Of a stretch of 64,000 nucleotides of DNA, positions 35,221 through 45,786 are shown one piece after another; the stretch's first letter is position 1; every line of letters begins with the position of its first letter. This stretch comes from Blakeslea trispora (taxonomy: Eukaryota > Mucoromycota > Mucoromycetes > Mucorales > Choanephoraceae), in the NCBI GenBank assembly GCA_025331445.1, contig JAIWNE010000114.1, positions 1 through 64,000 of the forward strand. Reading direction: 5' to 3'. A model generated the notes under the pieces. The model did no database searches. It was not told the DNA's origin and saw nothing but the letters and a program-made list of their open reading frames with translations. The position numbers and the translations under genes are program-made.

Positions 35221-37388
35221 CACTACAAAAAAAATTTTGTACATTTCACGGAACTTTCGCCGTGAAAGTTCCGTGAAATGTACAAATTACATTAATGTGA
35301 CAAGGTGTATATTTAAGCGAAATTATACCTTTCAGGCCTCAATGTTGCGTGAAATGTATAATTTTTCAAGCAGACAAAAATTATACCTTTCAGGCCTTAA
35401 TTTTCGTGAAATGTACATTTCTTTAGGCTGGCAAAAAACATATCTTTCGGCCTGTGATCTTTAACTTTCAACCAACATTACAGGCCTATACCTCGATCCT
35501 CTTTGCTCTTTTGCTTGAAACGTGTAGCATGTTATTGGCTCCAAAAAAAAGTTCGGTGTTTACACTGTTTTATTCCCATAGGCTCTTTTATGTTACATTA
35601 TTACACGAATACTATAAATACACTTCTTTGCTATTCGACCTTGGTTTAAAGATGTATTCTTTATTTGGTATATTGCTTTTGTTTATTGGCTGCTACGCCT
35701 TGTATCATTACTCTTGTGGTATACGGTTAAAATATAATACGGAAAACGTTTATGTATTCTTTTATATTATTGGTTTATTTATTGCAAATATTACTATATA
35801 CTATATATTGGGCGTACTCTATACGTCGCACCATTGGCTTATTCTATATTGAACGTACCAGGCTCCCATGCTCACTTTGGCCTCTTTACTGGCCAAACGT
35901 ATTGCAGTCTTGAGAATTTTTACTTACCTTTGGATATACATTTTTTTGTCATTGAATACTTGTCATAACGGCTACAGAAAGGCGAAAAAGTGCAAAAGCG
36001 GCTTGGTTCTTGTCATAAGCAAATAGACTACTATTAAAATAGTATAAAATAAAGGGATTAGAACCAGCTTATTATATGATGATAATCAAAAAAACTTACC
36101 TTTGGATGCTTTGAGATTTGGCCTTTACAGATATACAGAGCAGACCATCTAGTAGATAGAATCAACTCAAAGTTAGCGACTAAATAAGCTTATTAAAACC
36201 TTTTACTTACTCAGTAACCTATGTTGGGGTTTGCCAGCTTATTTACAACAACCGTAGACGCAGAGCTAGTCAATACACTACAAAATTTCAGCAGATAAAT
36301 GTTAGTGATGCCCTTACAACTAAGCAAAGTGTTTACCTTTCTAGCATCATGTACAATAATAAGACTAGTTGATTGCTTGAGGCTACTCTAAACGCAAGTT
36401 GACTTATATCAGTATCAGATCTTTTCTTTTTGTAAAATACAAACCTGGAACCACTGAGAGAAGAGAAGATAAAGAAAAGGAAATAAAGAGAAAAAAAAGG
36501 AACACACAAAATTTTATTAGTTTTTACATCTTTTTTTTTGGCCTGTTCCAATTAACGCTCAGGATCTGTATTATTCTAATTCCGATTTTTTTCTTTTTAT
36601 TCCTTTTTGAAAATTTATTTTTTTGGAACAGATTAATACCATTTAGACTACAAGGTGTATATAGCGTAATTTCAGCTCATCTAGTACTTTGAAGCCACAT
36701 CTGCTTAACATCAGTACATTGACAGTTGTGTTTTGCTTTCTTTCAACCAAGTGTAGAGATGATTCATATTTGAACCCTTAAACGATAATAATCTATTCTT
36801 TTTTTACAAAACGACACCTTTTATTGTAGTAAATCGTACTTTTATAGCCACCAAATACAATGCTTGCGAAAGTTTGACCATAATATCGTGATTAAATGTT
36901 TTTTGATAGAATAAGAGATGGTTTAGTTGAAGACACTTTCTCGATGAGCAACAAAAATACTAATAGTATCAGCTTAGAACATAACGTTTCTTTTTAAGCA
37001 TACTTAGCAGTTTTAAGACGGGGGCTTTGGTTTGTTTTCTGCTTGTCTATCAGAGTTGTTTTCCCTCTCCTTTTTTTTTAATGTGTGACAAAGCCCAGAC
37101 ATCAGACATTTTTTAACACTTTGAAATTTTTTGACCTTTTTTTTTTATAAGTTAAATAAAATTTTAATTCAATAGCTATAAAGAAGCATATGTTTGCAGT
37201 AAAGACTTCAACATTTTTACATGGGTGTATTCTAGACAATTAGGGATACACTCTGTCCAAGTTTTAGCAAATTCTGACCATTTTTGAGAGATTTGATTTT
37301 TTACCGCTTAAAGACCTCGTGAAAGGACCAATTTAATGTAGGAAATTTTTTATCACTTTCAGGCCTCAAGTGTAAACTTTCTGTAGTG
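35221..37388. mobile_element. Element D: non-autonomous CACTA-end transposon, TSD GAC
   Basis: It starts CACTACAAAAAAAATT and ends TTTCTGTAGTG. Direct trinucleotides GAC at 35218-35220 and 37389-37391 fit CACTA target duplication. Its left duplication contains the last G of element A, so D inserted at A's tip. No transposase remains. Subterminal words ACCTTTCAGGCCT and GTGAAATGTACA recur near both ends (35280-35410 and 37320-37380). The hydrophobic frame at 35454-35852 is not supported as a gene. Confidence 0.85.
35236..35286. repeat. Perfect 23-bp hairpin in element D left end
   Basis: Arms 35236-35258 and 35264-35286 (core ACATTTCACGGAACTTTC) are exact inverted copies around the 5-nt loop GCCGT. 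It lies 15 nt inside the terminus. Confidence 0.95.
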
Positions 37389-37439
37389 GACTGAGAGTTG
37401 AATTTACAAGCACAAGTATTATTTCAAGACTGACACAAA

Positions 37440-37750
37440 TGTCAGCGTCAGATATATAAGTGAGCTTATATTGACCTGTGATGTAAAGATATTAAAAGAT
37501 GTACTTTATTGATGATAATATTTATAAACTAATTTACCTGTGATGTAAAGATATTAAAAGATAAAGAGTTATTAATATCTTCTCATCACAGTCTATTTAT
37601 ACTATGGCTATGGTTATGGCTGTCCGGACCGGAACGTCTCTGACGCTTGGCGGGGCTACAATTACTGATCTTAGGCTTGAACCTACGCTTCTTGTTTACG
37701 TTCCAGTTGCGTAGGAATACAGGAATCTCTTCAGTGTTGGCAAAGTCCAA
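37440..37750 (-). repeat. Ty3-2 3' LTR, portion shared with the 5' copy
   Basis: 311 bp from TGTCAGCGTC to GTCCAA, apparently identical to 43961-44271. The true LTR is longer: its inner end cannot be fixed because the 5' copy is truncated. A CACAACA near 38543 is one possible end but is unproven. Two direct copies of ACCTGTGATGTAAAGATATT lie inside. Confidence 0.85.
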
Positions 37751-38602
37751 ATTCACTTCGTTACTAAGGTAACCGCTATTTGTTACCATGACATTATCCC
37801 CCCCTTGGTTTTTTGTTCGTCTCTGAACAACAACAGCGGATTCAGGAGGACAGAAGGCGGTAGACTGGGGCGGTGGAGGGTCAACGTCCGAAACAATAGG
37901 AACAGAAGGCATAGTGATCAACAAAGGACTTGAGTGAGTCAAAGACAGATCTTGAACTGGTGGTGTTGTATTTGATGGAGTGATATCGGTTACTTCGACA
38001 GGTATTTCTGATGAAGTTGTAATTGTAGACGGTGATATATCATGTACATCATGGACAACACTTGGTGAGGAAGTGGGTGGGCTAATGTGTGTAGCAGACG
38101 GTAGTAGAGTAATTACTTGATTTTGGCCTTGTACCAGTACTACTTGATTATTGGATCCCGTAATGTTGATAACAGGTTGAGAAGAAGTCGTGGGTGGTAC
38201 ATTATCAAAGTCAGTATCAGCAATTTGGTTGTCTTGGTCCATGTCACTTGTAGATGAGGCATCTTGTATCTCTGTATCGCGAATAAAATCCGAAATGTTA
38301 ATTCGTTCATCAGACAAGTCTAATGATAGTTGCTCATTATTTACTGAAGACGCAGAAGTCAGCATAGGCGAAGTGGCAATAGACTGATTGGCTTCCTCAT
38401 TATCAGAGCTATTATCACTAAATACCTCAATAATGCTTGTAGACGGAAGGTGGTGTATCTCAAGTTGAGATGGTGAAAATGCTGGAGGCTTTCTGTTGAC
38501 TTCGTCAGCAACGACGGACTGGGCTTCTGTTGAAGACACAACACTAATCGCGTCATGGAAGCTTTCGCTATCTTCACTATCTTGATCATCATCTTGTTTA
38601 AC
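37586..38602 (-). CDS. Ty3-2 pol C-terminal extension running into the LTR
   Basis: An open frame in phase with the integrase frame, separated from it by a single TAA at 38605-38603. It lacks an early ATG (first codon used is GTG). The product is rich in Ser, Thr, Pro and acidic residues and ends with a basic tail (NKKRRFKPK ... KRQRRSG). The last 55 or so codons lie inside the repeated LTR sequence. No domain is recognised. It is probably a polyprotein tail rather than a separate gene. Confidence 0.6.
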   Translation of the reverse strand, partial: VKQDDDQDSEDSESFHDAISVVSSTEAQSVVADEVNRKPPAFSPSQLEIHHLPSTSIIEVFSDNSSDNEEANQSIATSPMLTSASSVNNEQLSLDLSDERINISDFIRDTEIQDASSTSDMDQDNQIADTDFDNVPPTTSSQPVINITGSNNQVVLVQGQNQVITLLPSATHISPPTSSPSVVHDVHDISPSTITTSSEIPVEVTDITPSNTTPPVQDLSLTHSSPLLITMPSVPIVSDVDPPPPQSTAFCPPESAVVVQRRTKNQGGDNVMVTNSGYLSNEVNLDFANTEEIPVFLRNWNVNKKRRFKPKISNCSPAKRQRRSGPDSHNHSHSINRL

Positions 38603-40122
38603 TTAATTTTTTTCTTTATCTTGATCATTTTTCTCCTTTTCTTGGTTACTAATGTCGTCGCGTTCATCTTTTTCAACTTCATCACGGACGAAACCGTCGG
38701 CAATAGATATCATATCTTCATCAGGTAGAGACAACACATCGTTATTACTTCCAGTAAATGACAGCATGTCGTCATCTTGACAAGACGTTATTGGCTGGGG
38801 ATTGGGCTTTACTAGACCGACAGGTGATGGCGATGATGATGTTGGTACTGGCAAGCTTATGGTCTCAGGCCCAACTAAGGGTGGTGGTATGTCTGTAGGT
38901 GGCTCGGACAGACTTGCTTGGCGAGGCATTGTCATAACAGGAGCGATTGGATCCACATAGTCTTGTTGAAGACTGATCTCTTTGGAGGCTGCTTTAACCA
39001 ACCTACGAGAGGTAGTCGGGTCATACCATAGTGTTTCTGGCTTGTTCCCCTCAGCTGGCTTCAGCCTATCAACGTGGACCAAAGAGTCTAATGGTTCTCC
39101 AGCCACCGTTTCCAAACGGTATGTTTCATATTCTGGATACGAGGCTACTACCATATACGGGCCTTTAAACCTGGGCTCCAAACCATATCGACCCTCATGA
39201 GAGAGCATAACCATATCACCTGGTTCGAAAGACAGCTTCTTTATATGCGCATCCCATCTCTCTTTGTCTTTGTCTGCAATGGCTTTCAATCTGAACTCTG
39301 CTGCTGCTCTGTGCTGACCAAGTTCTTCTAACTCTCGTGAGGTAATGTCTGCTATTGTACGAGGATCTGCTTTTGCTGATCGGTCCAGATATGGTTTCAC
39401 TTCATCTCCGGGAAGATGAGGCTCACGACCGTAGATCAAAAAGAATGGTGGATATCCTGTCGTACTATGTGTACGGATACGAGTGGCCCACAAGGCAGAG
39501 TGTATGAAATCATCCCATCTGTGAATGGCTCCATTGGCATATTTTCTGAGCATCTGCTTGATGATACCATTATATCGTTCTACTTTACTATTAATACGAG
39601 GATGGAAGGCGGACGTAAGCTTGTGGTTGGTTCCCACACGTTGGAGATAGGCTTCTACCAACCCATTGATGAAATTGGCACCACGATCAGTGATGATCTC
39701 GGAGGGGCACCCAAACTTCATGATAATTTCCTCATAAAGAAAGTCTGCTACCGCCTCTTGTGAGGCGACAGGCACTGCTCTAGCGATTGGCCAGTTTGTG
39801 AGTGAGTCTACTGCAGTGAGCAGCCACTTATTTCCATTCTTTGTTGTAGGCAATTCGCCAACGAAATCGAGGTGTCAGCGTTCAAAGGCCTTGGGTACAG
39901 GCAATGGATGCATAGCATCCTGGTGAGCCTTTGTACGTTTGCTATTGATTTGACAATTCGGGCATGTCTTGAGCCAGTCTTGTATATCTCTTTTCATTGA
40001 TGGCCACCAATAACGAGACTCCATTATATGGACCATGGTTTTAAAACCGGCATGTCCGAACCCAACATGGTATTTCTCTACCCAATCAACTCTGTCCTCA
40101 AACGGAACAAACTGAACTTCCT
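38603..40122 (-). pseudogene. Ty3-2 integrase part of pol
   Basis: The frame resumes after a shift near 40130-40165. The H-H-C-C zinc region (HVGFGHAGF ... CPNCQ) lies near 40070-39950. The core starts HLDFVGELP (first Asp, near 39870) right after a TGA at 39875 where related proteins have Trp. ITDRGANF (second Asp) and VERYNG (Glu) follow, so the triad is complete. The C-terminal part holds LVHVDRLKPA and an acidic/Lys tail to the TAA at 38603. Breaks: one TGA and one frameshift. Confidence 0.88.
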
Positions 40123-42027
40123 TTACTTCGGTGGTTTGATTTGTTTTCTCCCCCTCCTCAGTGTTACCTTACGGTATACACGGTTGTTACGCACAGAGAA
40201 GTGAGGACGTTGAGCTTGTAGATGATCTTTGAGCTGCTTTGACTTGAGCTTGGATATATTTTCTTCCTTCAGATATAACAAAGGCCAGTCAGCCTTCAAC
40301 TCCGGTGATACATGGTCCCAAGTGACATACAAATAGTCAGGTTCCAACGAGTCTACCAAAGGGTGATCAGCTAATTCGGCACTTCTTGACAAGGCATCAG
40401 CAACAGCATTTTCCTTTCCAGGCTTGTATTGTACGTTGGGCGAATACAGTTCGTATTCAGCGATCCACCTCACCAAACGACTTGTAGGCTTTGCCTGGGA
40501 TTGAAAATATAAGAGAGGCTTATGGTCACAAAGGACCGTATACCCGGCCTTACAGCCGTCTACCAAGCAACGCCAAGTACGCAAAGCATGGATGATGGCG
40601 ATGAGTTCACGCTTTTGGGCGAGGAACTTTTGTTCGGCAAGAGACAGCTTTCTTGATTCATATGCGATAGGGGCCCAAGTGTTTGTCTGTGGATCGAGTT
40701 GAAGCAGCACGGCGTCAACACCAAAGTCACTAGCATCTGTTTCTATGCGAAATGGAAAATCCAGATTTGGCAAGCGAAGTACTGGTGGTGAAGTAAGTAA
40801 TGTCTTGAGTTTGAGGAAACTCTCCTCACACTTGTCGTTCCACACAATTGCCCATTTCTTGGCACCGGTACCGTGAGTCAACTCAGTAAGAGGGGCGGCA
40901 ATCGAGCTAAAGTTGGGACAGAAACGGCGGTAATGCTGAGCAAGACCTATGAATTGTCGTACCTCCTGTACGTTTGTTGGCCTAGGCCAGTTGTGAATGG
41001 CTTTGACTTTTGAGTCAGAAGGAAGGATACCGTCAGCACTGATCTTAAAGCCGAGGAACTCTAGTTCACGAGCAGCGAACGTACATTTCTTCACATTAAG
41101 TATGAGTTCTGCTTTTTGTAGTCTTTGCAATACTTCAGTGACATGATGTTTATGCTCTTCTTCGGTACTGCTGAAGATCAAGATGTCATCAAGGTACACC
41201 AAAGCGAAACGGTCAATACACCCATCTAGGACTTGATTCATCATAGACTGGAACGTGGGAGGCGCATTACTTAAACCGAAAGGTAGGACCAGAAACTCAA
41301 ATTTACCGTACCGCGTATTAAAGGCAGTCTTAGGAATATCAGAGTCCTGCACTCGTATCTGGTGATAGCCCGACTTTAAATCAAGAGTCGTAAAGAACGA
41401 CGCACCTTGTAAGTGATCCAAGCATTCGTCGATTCTAGGCAAAGGAGTGGCATTTCGTTTTGTCAAGCTATTGATAGCACGGTAATCAATGCACATTCGC
41501 ATTGATCCATCCTTTTTCTTGACTAGTAAAACCGGTGAGCCCCAAGGGGAACTGCTGCGACGAATTAAACCCAGAGACAAAAGTTCATTCAGCTGCTTAT
41601 GAAGCTTATCCAGCTCAGCTGGGCTCATGCGGAATGGCATGCGATTAACTGGTTTGGCTTCACCCGTATCGATGACGTGTTGAACACCCCTTTCAGGTGG
41701 TAACCCAGGAAGAGAATCCAAAAAGACAGATGGGAATTCGTCAGGTAAGTGGGACCAGAATGAGGTGTTGTCCTTTTTAGGTGGAGTAGATGAAGACGAA
41801 TCATCCATTGGATACAAGAAGCATGCCTGCGCACCCTCTTTTTCAACAGCTTTCTTGGCCTGTTGCTTTGATATCAGATAGTTCAAGGTTGTTGGAGCTA
41901 CAACGTCATCGCCAGCATGACTCAAGTCATCAAGTATAGGCATAATAACACCACTAGCATCAGGTTCGAGACAACAATTCACAGACCAAGAGTCATCTAA
42001 CCAGTTAGCCTTAGGCGCATGTGACTT
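40123..42027 (-). CDS. Ty3-2 reverse transcriptase and RNase H part of pol
   Basis: In frame with gag/protease across one TAA at 42030-42028, where related proteins read GRSWLK (here GRSW-stop-K). It contains VLLVKKKDGSMRMCIDYRAI, LPFGLSNAPPTFQ, the active-site LVYLDDILIF near 41190, RNase H RIETDASDFGVDAVLL, and DALSRSAEL. Open for 619 residues until the frameshift near 40165. Confidence 0.92.
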   Translation of the reverse strand, partial: KSHAPKANWLDDSWSVNCCLEPDASGVIMPILDDLSHAGDDVVAPTTLNYLISKQQAKKAVEKEGAQACFLYPMDDSSSSTPPKKDNTSFWSHLPDEFPSVFLDSLPGLPPERGVQHVIDTGEAKPVNRMPFRMSPAELDKLHKQLNELLSLGLIRRSSSPWGSPVLLVKKKDGSMRMCIDYRAINSLTKRNATPLPRIDECLDHLQGASFFTTLDLKSGYHQIRVQDSDIPKTAFNTRYGKFEFLVLPFGLSNAPPTFQSMMNQVLDGCIDRFALVYLDDILIFSSTEEEHKHHVTEVLQRLQKAELILNVKKCTFAARELEFLGFKISADGILPSDSKVKAIHNWPRPTNVQEVRQFIGLAQHYRRFCPNFSSIAAPLTELTHGTGAKKWAIVWNDKCEESFLKLKTLLTSPPVLRLPNLDFPFRIETDASDFGVDAVLLQLDPQTNTWAPIAYESRKLSLAEQKFLAQKRELIAIIHALRTWRCLVDGCKAGYTVLCDHKPLLYFQSQAKPTSRLVRWIAEYELYSPNVQYKPGKENAVADALSRSAELADHPLVDSLEPDYLYVTWDHVSPELKADWPLLYLKEENISKLKSKQLKDHLQAQRPHFSVRNNRVYRKVTLRRGRKQIKPPK

Positions 42028-43725
42028 TTACCAAGAGCGACCTAAAATGATATCAAACTTCGTATCGAAAACAAAGGCAGACATGCGACTTGAATGACCT
42101 TGCAGGTTAAGATTGAAAATCACACGTTCTGTAATGGGAGAGGTGTTACCTCCTGCAGTCTCAACTTCACGTCCGTGAACATGATGATGCGTACCTGCTA
42201 TCATTTCGGATATTTTAGGTGAGATGTAGTTCTCACTGGCACCGTTATCAATGAGGATATGAACATCTAAAGGTGAGCCATCGGAAGATGTAACAACACC
42301 ATGATACAGCGGCAAGTTACAAGATACAACCGTATTCAGATGAGAGAGATGAGCAGCTTCTAGAACAAGAGACGAATGGTTTAGGCTTTGATCATGATCG
42401 ATCGAAACCGAGCCCTTTGAAATACCTGACGCCGTGATGGGTACAAGTTCCATAGGTAGACGAGTGTTATTATCAGAAGGAACCGACATTTCAACTGTAG
42501 AAGAAAGAGAAGAAGACTTAGAGCTCAACTCATTTTCACATTTATGAATGGTCTCAGGTGTAGCATGAGTGACCTCATTAACTGAAACCTCTGACTTTAA
42601 AGTCGAAGATACATAGGATGATAAATCAACTACTTTATTATGAATAGTAGACTTGTGGGAGAAACTACGGTCATAATCAGGTTCATTAACAGTAGAGTTG
42701 ATGGCATTCAGAGAAGAAGATTTGGTACCAGAGCCAGAAGAACTACCACGATGACCACCTTGTTTGTGACGGTACTTGTCTTTCATTTTGGATTCATAAT
42801 TGGCTAAATCCTTAGCTCGGGTGCGATACTCATTGATCTTGTGACCTTTACGAGAGCAGTAATGGCAGGTACCAGAGAAAGGAGGACCACGAGCAGCACG
42901 ATTGTCCTTGTTGCCACTAGAATGAGAGCCTTGTTGGTGATAGTTACGCGAGTGGAGAACATCACAATCCATAGGATCATTGAATGTTGAAGATGGTTCA
43001 ACGACCGTATCAGTGTGCACAGATGAGCGGAGAACATTAGGAGCATAGCCATTATTTGTAACTTGTGTAGACGGATGATGAGCAGCCTCAAAGTCTAGAG
43101 CCTCACGGAGTACTCGCTCCATCGTACGGTCTTCAATGCTGATACCTCGTATGCGCTGAATGAGTTCAACATCACGAAGACCACGAAAAAAGATATCAGA
43201 CAAGAACCGCTCCATGACTTGTTGAGGAGTCAGACCAGAAGTGTTAAGCAGCATGGAGATGTCCATAAACGTGTCAACGTAGGCTTGGATAGAAGACGTT
43301 TGGCGAGTGTTATAGAGGCGATCACGCACCATGTCTTCTGCGTTCGCAGGACGAAAGGTGATGATTAGGAGATTTTTAAACGATGGCCAATCAGAAGGGC
43401 CGGTACCATTGATTTCTTGACTTGAGAACCAGGCTTCTGCACGACTAGAAAGAAGAGTACGAGCGCAACGGAAGGTTTGGATATCATCCCATGAGTAATA
43501 CTCCTTCAGACGATCAATAGAACGAAGCCAGCTATCCAGTTTCCATACATTTTGGCTTTTATCGTAAGCTTCAGGGCGTTGTAATTGGATCGATGGGGGC
43601 TTGGCCAAAATATTCTGAGAAGAATCGGCCGTCTGAGTTTGTAAAACCCTTGTCAATTGAGTTACAAAATCAATTACAGCAGGGTGTACGTTTGAGTCTT
43701 GAGCAGATTGATGAGGATTATCCAT
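42028..43725 (-). CDS. Ty3-2 gag and protease (565 residues)
   Basis: Retrotransposon gag domain (VWKLDSWLRSIDRLKEYYSW; FKNLLIITFRP). One knuckle, CHYCSRKGHKINEY, has lost its last Cys. A Ser-rich linker of about 200 residues follows, then an aspartic protease-like end with ILIDNGASENYIS and FDIILGRSW. The protease site reads D-N-G, not the usual D-S/T-G. Confidence 0.9.
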   Translation of the reverse strand: MDNPHQSAQDSNVHPAVIDFVTQLTRVLQTQTADSSQNILAKPPSIQLQRPEAYDKSQNVWKLDSWLRSIDRLKEYYSWDDIQTFRCARTLLSSRAEAWFSSQEINGTGPSDWPSFKNLLIITFRPANAEDMVRDRLYNTRQTSSIQAYVDTFMDISMLLNTSGLTPQQVMERFLSDIFFRGLRDVELIQRIRGISIEDRTMERVLREALDFEAAHHPSTQVTNNGYAPNVLRSSVHTDTVVEPSSTFNDPMDCDVLHSRNYHQQGSHSSGNKDNRAARGPPFSGTCHYCSRKGHKINEYRTRAKDLANYESKMKDKYRHKQGGHRGSSSGSGTKSSSLNAINSTVNEPDYDRSFSHKSTIHNKVVDLSSYVSSTLKSEVSVNEVTHATPETIHKCENELSSKSSSLSSTVEMSVPSDNNTRLPMELVPITASGISKGSVSIDHDQSLNHSSLVLEAAHLSHLNTVVSCNLPLYHGVVTSSDGSPLDVHILIDNGASENYISPKISEMIAGTHHHVHGREVETAGGNTSPITERVIFNLNLQGHSSRMSAFVFDTKFDIILGRSW

Positions 43726-43960
43726 GTCAATTTAAGATTGAGAGGACAATAACAGAAAACAGATATAGTGCAGATAGAGAGCGAGAAAAAAAAATCGGTG
43801 ATGACAGTGATCGATGATTTTTGTAGACGAAAGTAGACAACAGAAGAAACAGCCGTGGAAGAGTGTAGCAGATACCAGTAAATGGGCGACAAGTAAATTG
43901 AGAGAAAATAGACAACAATCAGCAGGAAAAGAGAAAAAAAAATGCAGAGATGCTACCAGT

Positions 43961-44271
43961 TGTCAGCGTCAGATATATAAGTGAGCTTATATTGACCTGT
44001 GATGTAAAGATATTAAAAGATGTACTTTATTGATGATAATATTTATAAACTAATTTACCTGTGATGTAAAGATATTAAAAGATAAAGAGTTATTAATATC
44101 TTCTCATCACAGTCTATTTATACTATGGCTATGGTTATGGCTGTCCGGACCGGAACGTCTCTGACGCTTGGCGGGGCTACAATTACTGATCTTAGGCTTG
44201 AACCTACGCTTCTTGTTTACGTTCCAGTTGCGTAGGAATACAGGAATCTCTTCAGTGTTGGCAAAGTCCAA
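43961..44271 (-). repeat. Ty3-2 5' LTR remnant
   Basis: Matches 37440-37750 without visible differences. It ends where element B begins; the last three bases (CAA) are B's target duplication. Confidence 0.88.
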
Positions 44272-44284
44272 CACTACAACTAAT

Positions 44285-44490
44285 TGGTCGTCCATTGCAT
44301 TAAATTTTTGCAATGGACAAGCTGTATTTGTACAACGCCAAGTTGTCCATTGCAGTGAAATGGTCGCACAGTCCTATTGCTGCAATGGACGAGTGCAATG
44401 GACGAGCAATCCAAATGCGTTTATTGGACGAGCATAATGGACACCTCGTCCATTTGCATTAATTTTGTAACAAACATCTTGTCCATTGTA
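44285..44490. repeat. Element B left subterminal repeat cluster
   Basis: The decamer TCCATTGCA / TGCAATGGA recurs about eight times in both orientations in the first 220 bp, sometimes with one change. The right end (52993-53025 and 55243-55255) has further copies. Such arrays bind the element-encoded protein in plant En/Spm. Here binding is an inference. Confidence 0.8.
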
Positions 44491-44499
44491 CTGGTTGTA

Positions 44500-45786
44500 G
44501 CTTCGCGATTGGTTCATTTCTTAAAATCATTTTCTTCAATTGGTCATTGATAATCATTTTACATTAATTCCCTTTGTTTGATTGGCTTTAAATTTGCCAT
44601 TTTATCTAGATGTACGTTTATCATTGGATGAAATAGACTTCGTTACACAAATATACTTCTTTACGATTGGACTATATTAAACAGATATATAGGATTAGAG
44701 GCTTAAAAAAGTGGCTTTTTTTATTGAAAAATCTTTTTTCTGCTGAAAATAATAGCTATATTATGGGGGAAATGCCAGGGGAATCAGGTCAAATAATTAG
44801 GGAAAATGGCAGGCACCGATTACAGGGATAGGCAGAATATTTAGTAGAAAAAGCCCTTAAAAGCCTGGTGGAAATGACAGGAAAAGATGGCAGGGGAGGC
44901 TAAAACACTGGCAAAATTGAGCTGTAATTTTGCCACTAGTACAGATAAAAACCATAGAAACAACTGACGAGAGACAACGATAACGGGGTAGAATCCAAGG
45001 GCTATAAGCAGACAGAAACAGTGGAGGAACAGAGTAAACAAGGAGCCCACATACGAGTGCTAAAGTAATAAAGCGATTAATGAAACTGAAAGAAAAACGA
45101 AAGTGATGAGTAACTTGCATTAAATCAGTAAAGAATACTATAAGAATAAGAGCATACAGCCAAATAAAAACGAAGTCTTCCTTAAAAGGATCAATAAACA
45201 AATTATGAGTATTCAAAATCTCTAAGTATTCATTTAACAACTTACAGTTCAAAAGAAGAGACTGATGCTTGAGACTTATAAGAAAGGCCACATAGAGTAC
45301 CTAAGAGATAATTGTCAGGACAGTTGTTGGACTTTGTATTATATGTTAATTACCTGTAAACCATTTCAACCAAGATAAAAGAGATGTAGAGGCAGAGAGA
45401 CTCAGTTCAAGGGGCTTTTATAACACTAAAAAATTAGCTTATAAGACAACAACATGTTTGCAAGTCATTACCTCAAGCAGTTAGATACAATACAAATGAT
45501 TCTATTAAAACCATTTGTTAACTAAAAAACTTTTGTTAGCCTTTACTCAATCAAATCAGTACCAACTTACTTATTATTTCTATAAAAAAAAAACTGGAAA
45601 GAAAAATAAAATAAAAGGCAACAAAAAAAAGACGCAAAAATACTCAAAAAAATTTTGTTGATTTTAAATTAAAAAGGAACGTCTATTTTGGGAACAATGA
45701 AGATCCAGCAACCGATCAAAATAGTCTGAAAGCTATAAATAAAGCTTATCGCAAGGTATAAATTTTTTTTATTATTCTTTAACAAA
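44500..45786. other. Element B accessory-side non-coding region
   Basis: About 1.3 kb precede the accessory gene. The block near 44655-44800 (CTGAAAATAATAGCT) resembles element C near 55660-55800, so it is a conserved leader. The minus-strand hydrophobic frame at 44857-45291 has no counterpart in C and is not called. Confidence 0.5.

Larger units (their letters stand above)
37440..44271 (-). mobile_element. Second Ty3/gypsy element (Ty3-2), decayed, 5' LTR truncated
   Basis: Gag and pol lie in order on the minus strand between repeats at 37440 and 43961. The 5' repeat is cut after 311-312 bp by CACTA elements B and C. The minus-strand 5' repeat ends ...GCTGACA, followed by ACTGGTAGCATC, a likely primer-binding site. 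Three in-frame stops and at least one frameshift interrupt pol. Confidence 0.9.

Noticed and set aside
18420..35222. AGT/ACT flanks of element A as a target duplication
   Set aside because: They are reverse complements, not direct repeats, and the similarity does not extend further; a chance match is likely.
35454..35852. 132-residue hydrophobic open frame in element D
   Set aside because: Composition-driven (T-rich strand), no ATG context or homologue recognised, and it lies in a non-autonomous element.
38537..38543. CACAACA as inner edge of the Ty3-2 3' LTR
   Set aside because: No second copy exists to test it because the 5' LTR is truncated.
44857..45291. 144-residue hydrophobic minus-strand frame in element B
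   Set aside because: No counterpart at the same place in element C; likely a chance frame in T-rich DNA.
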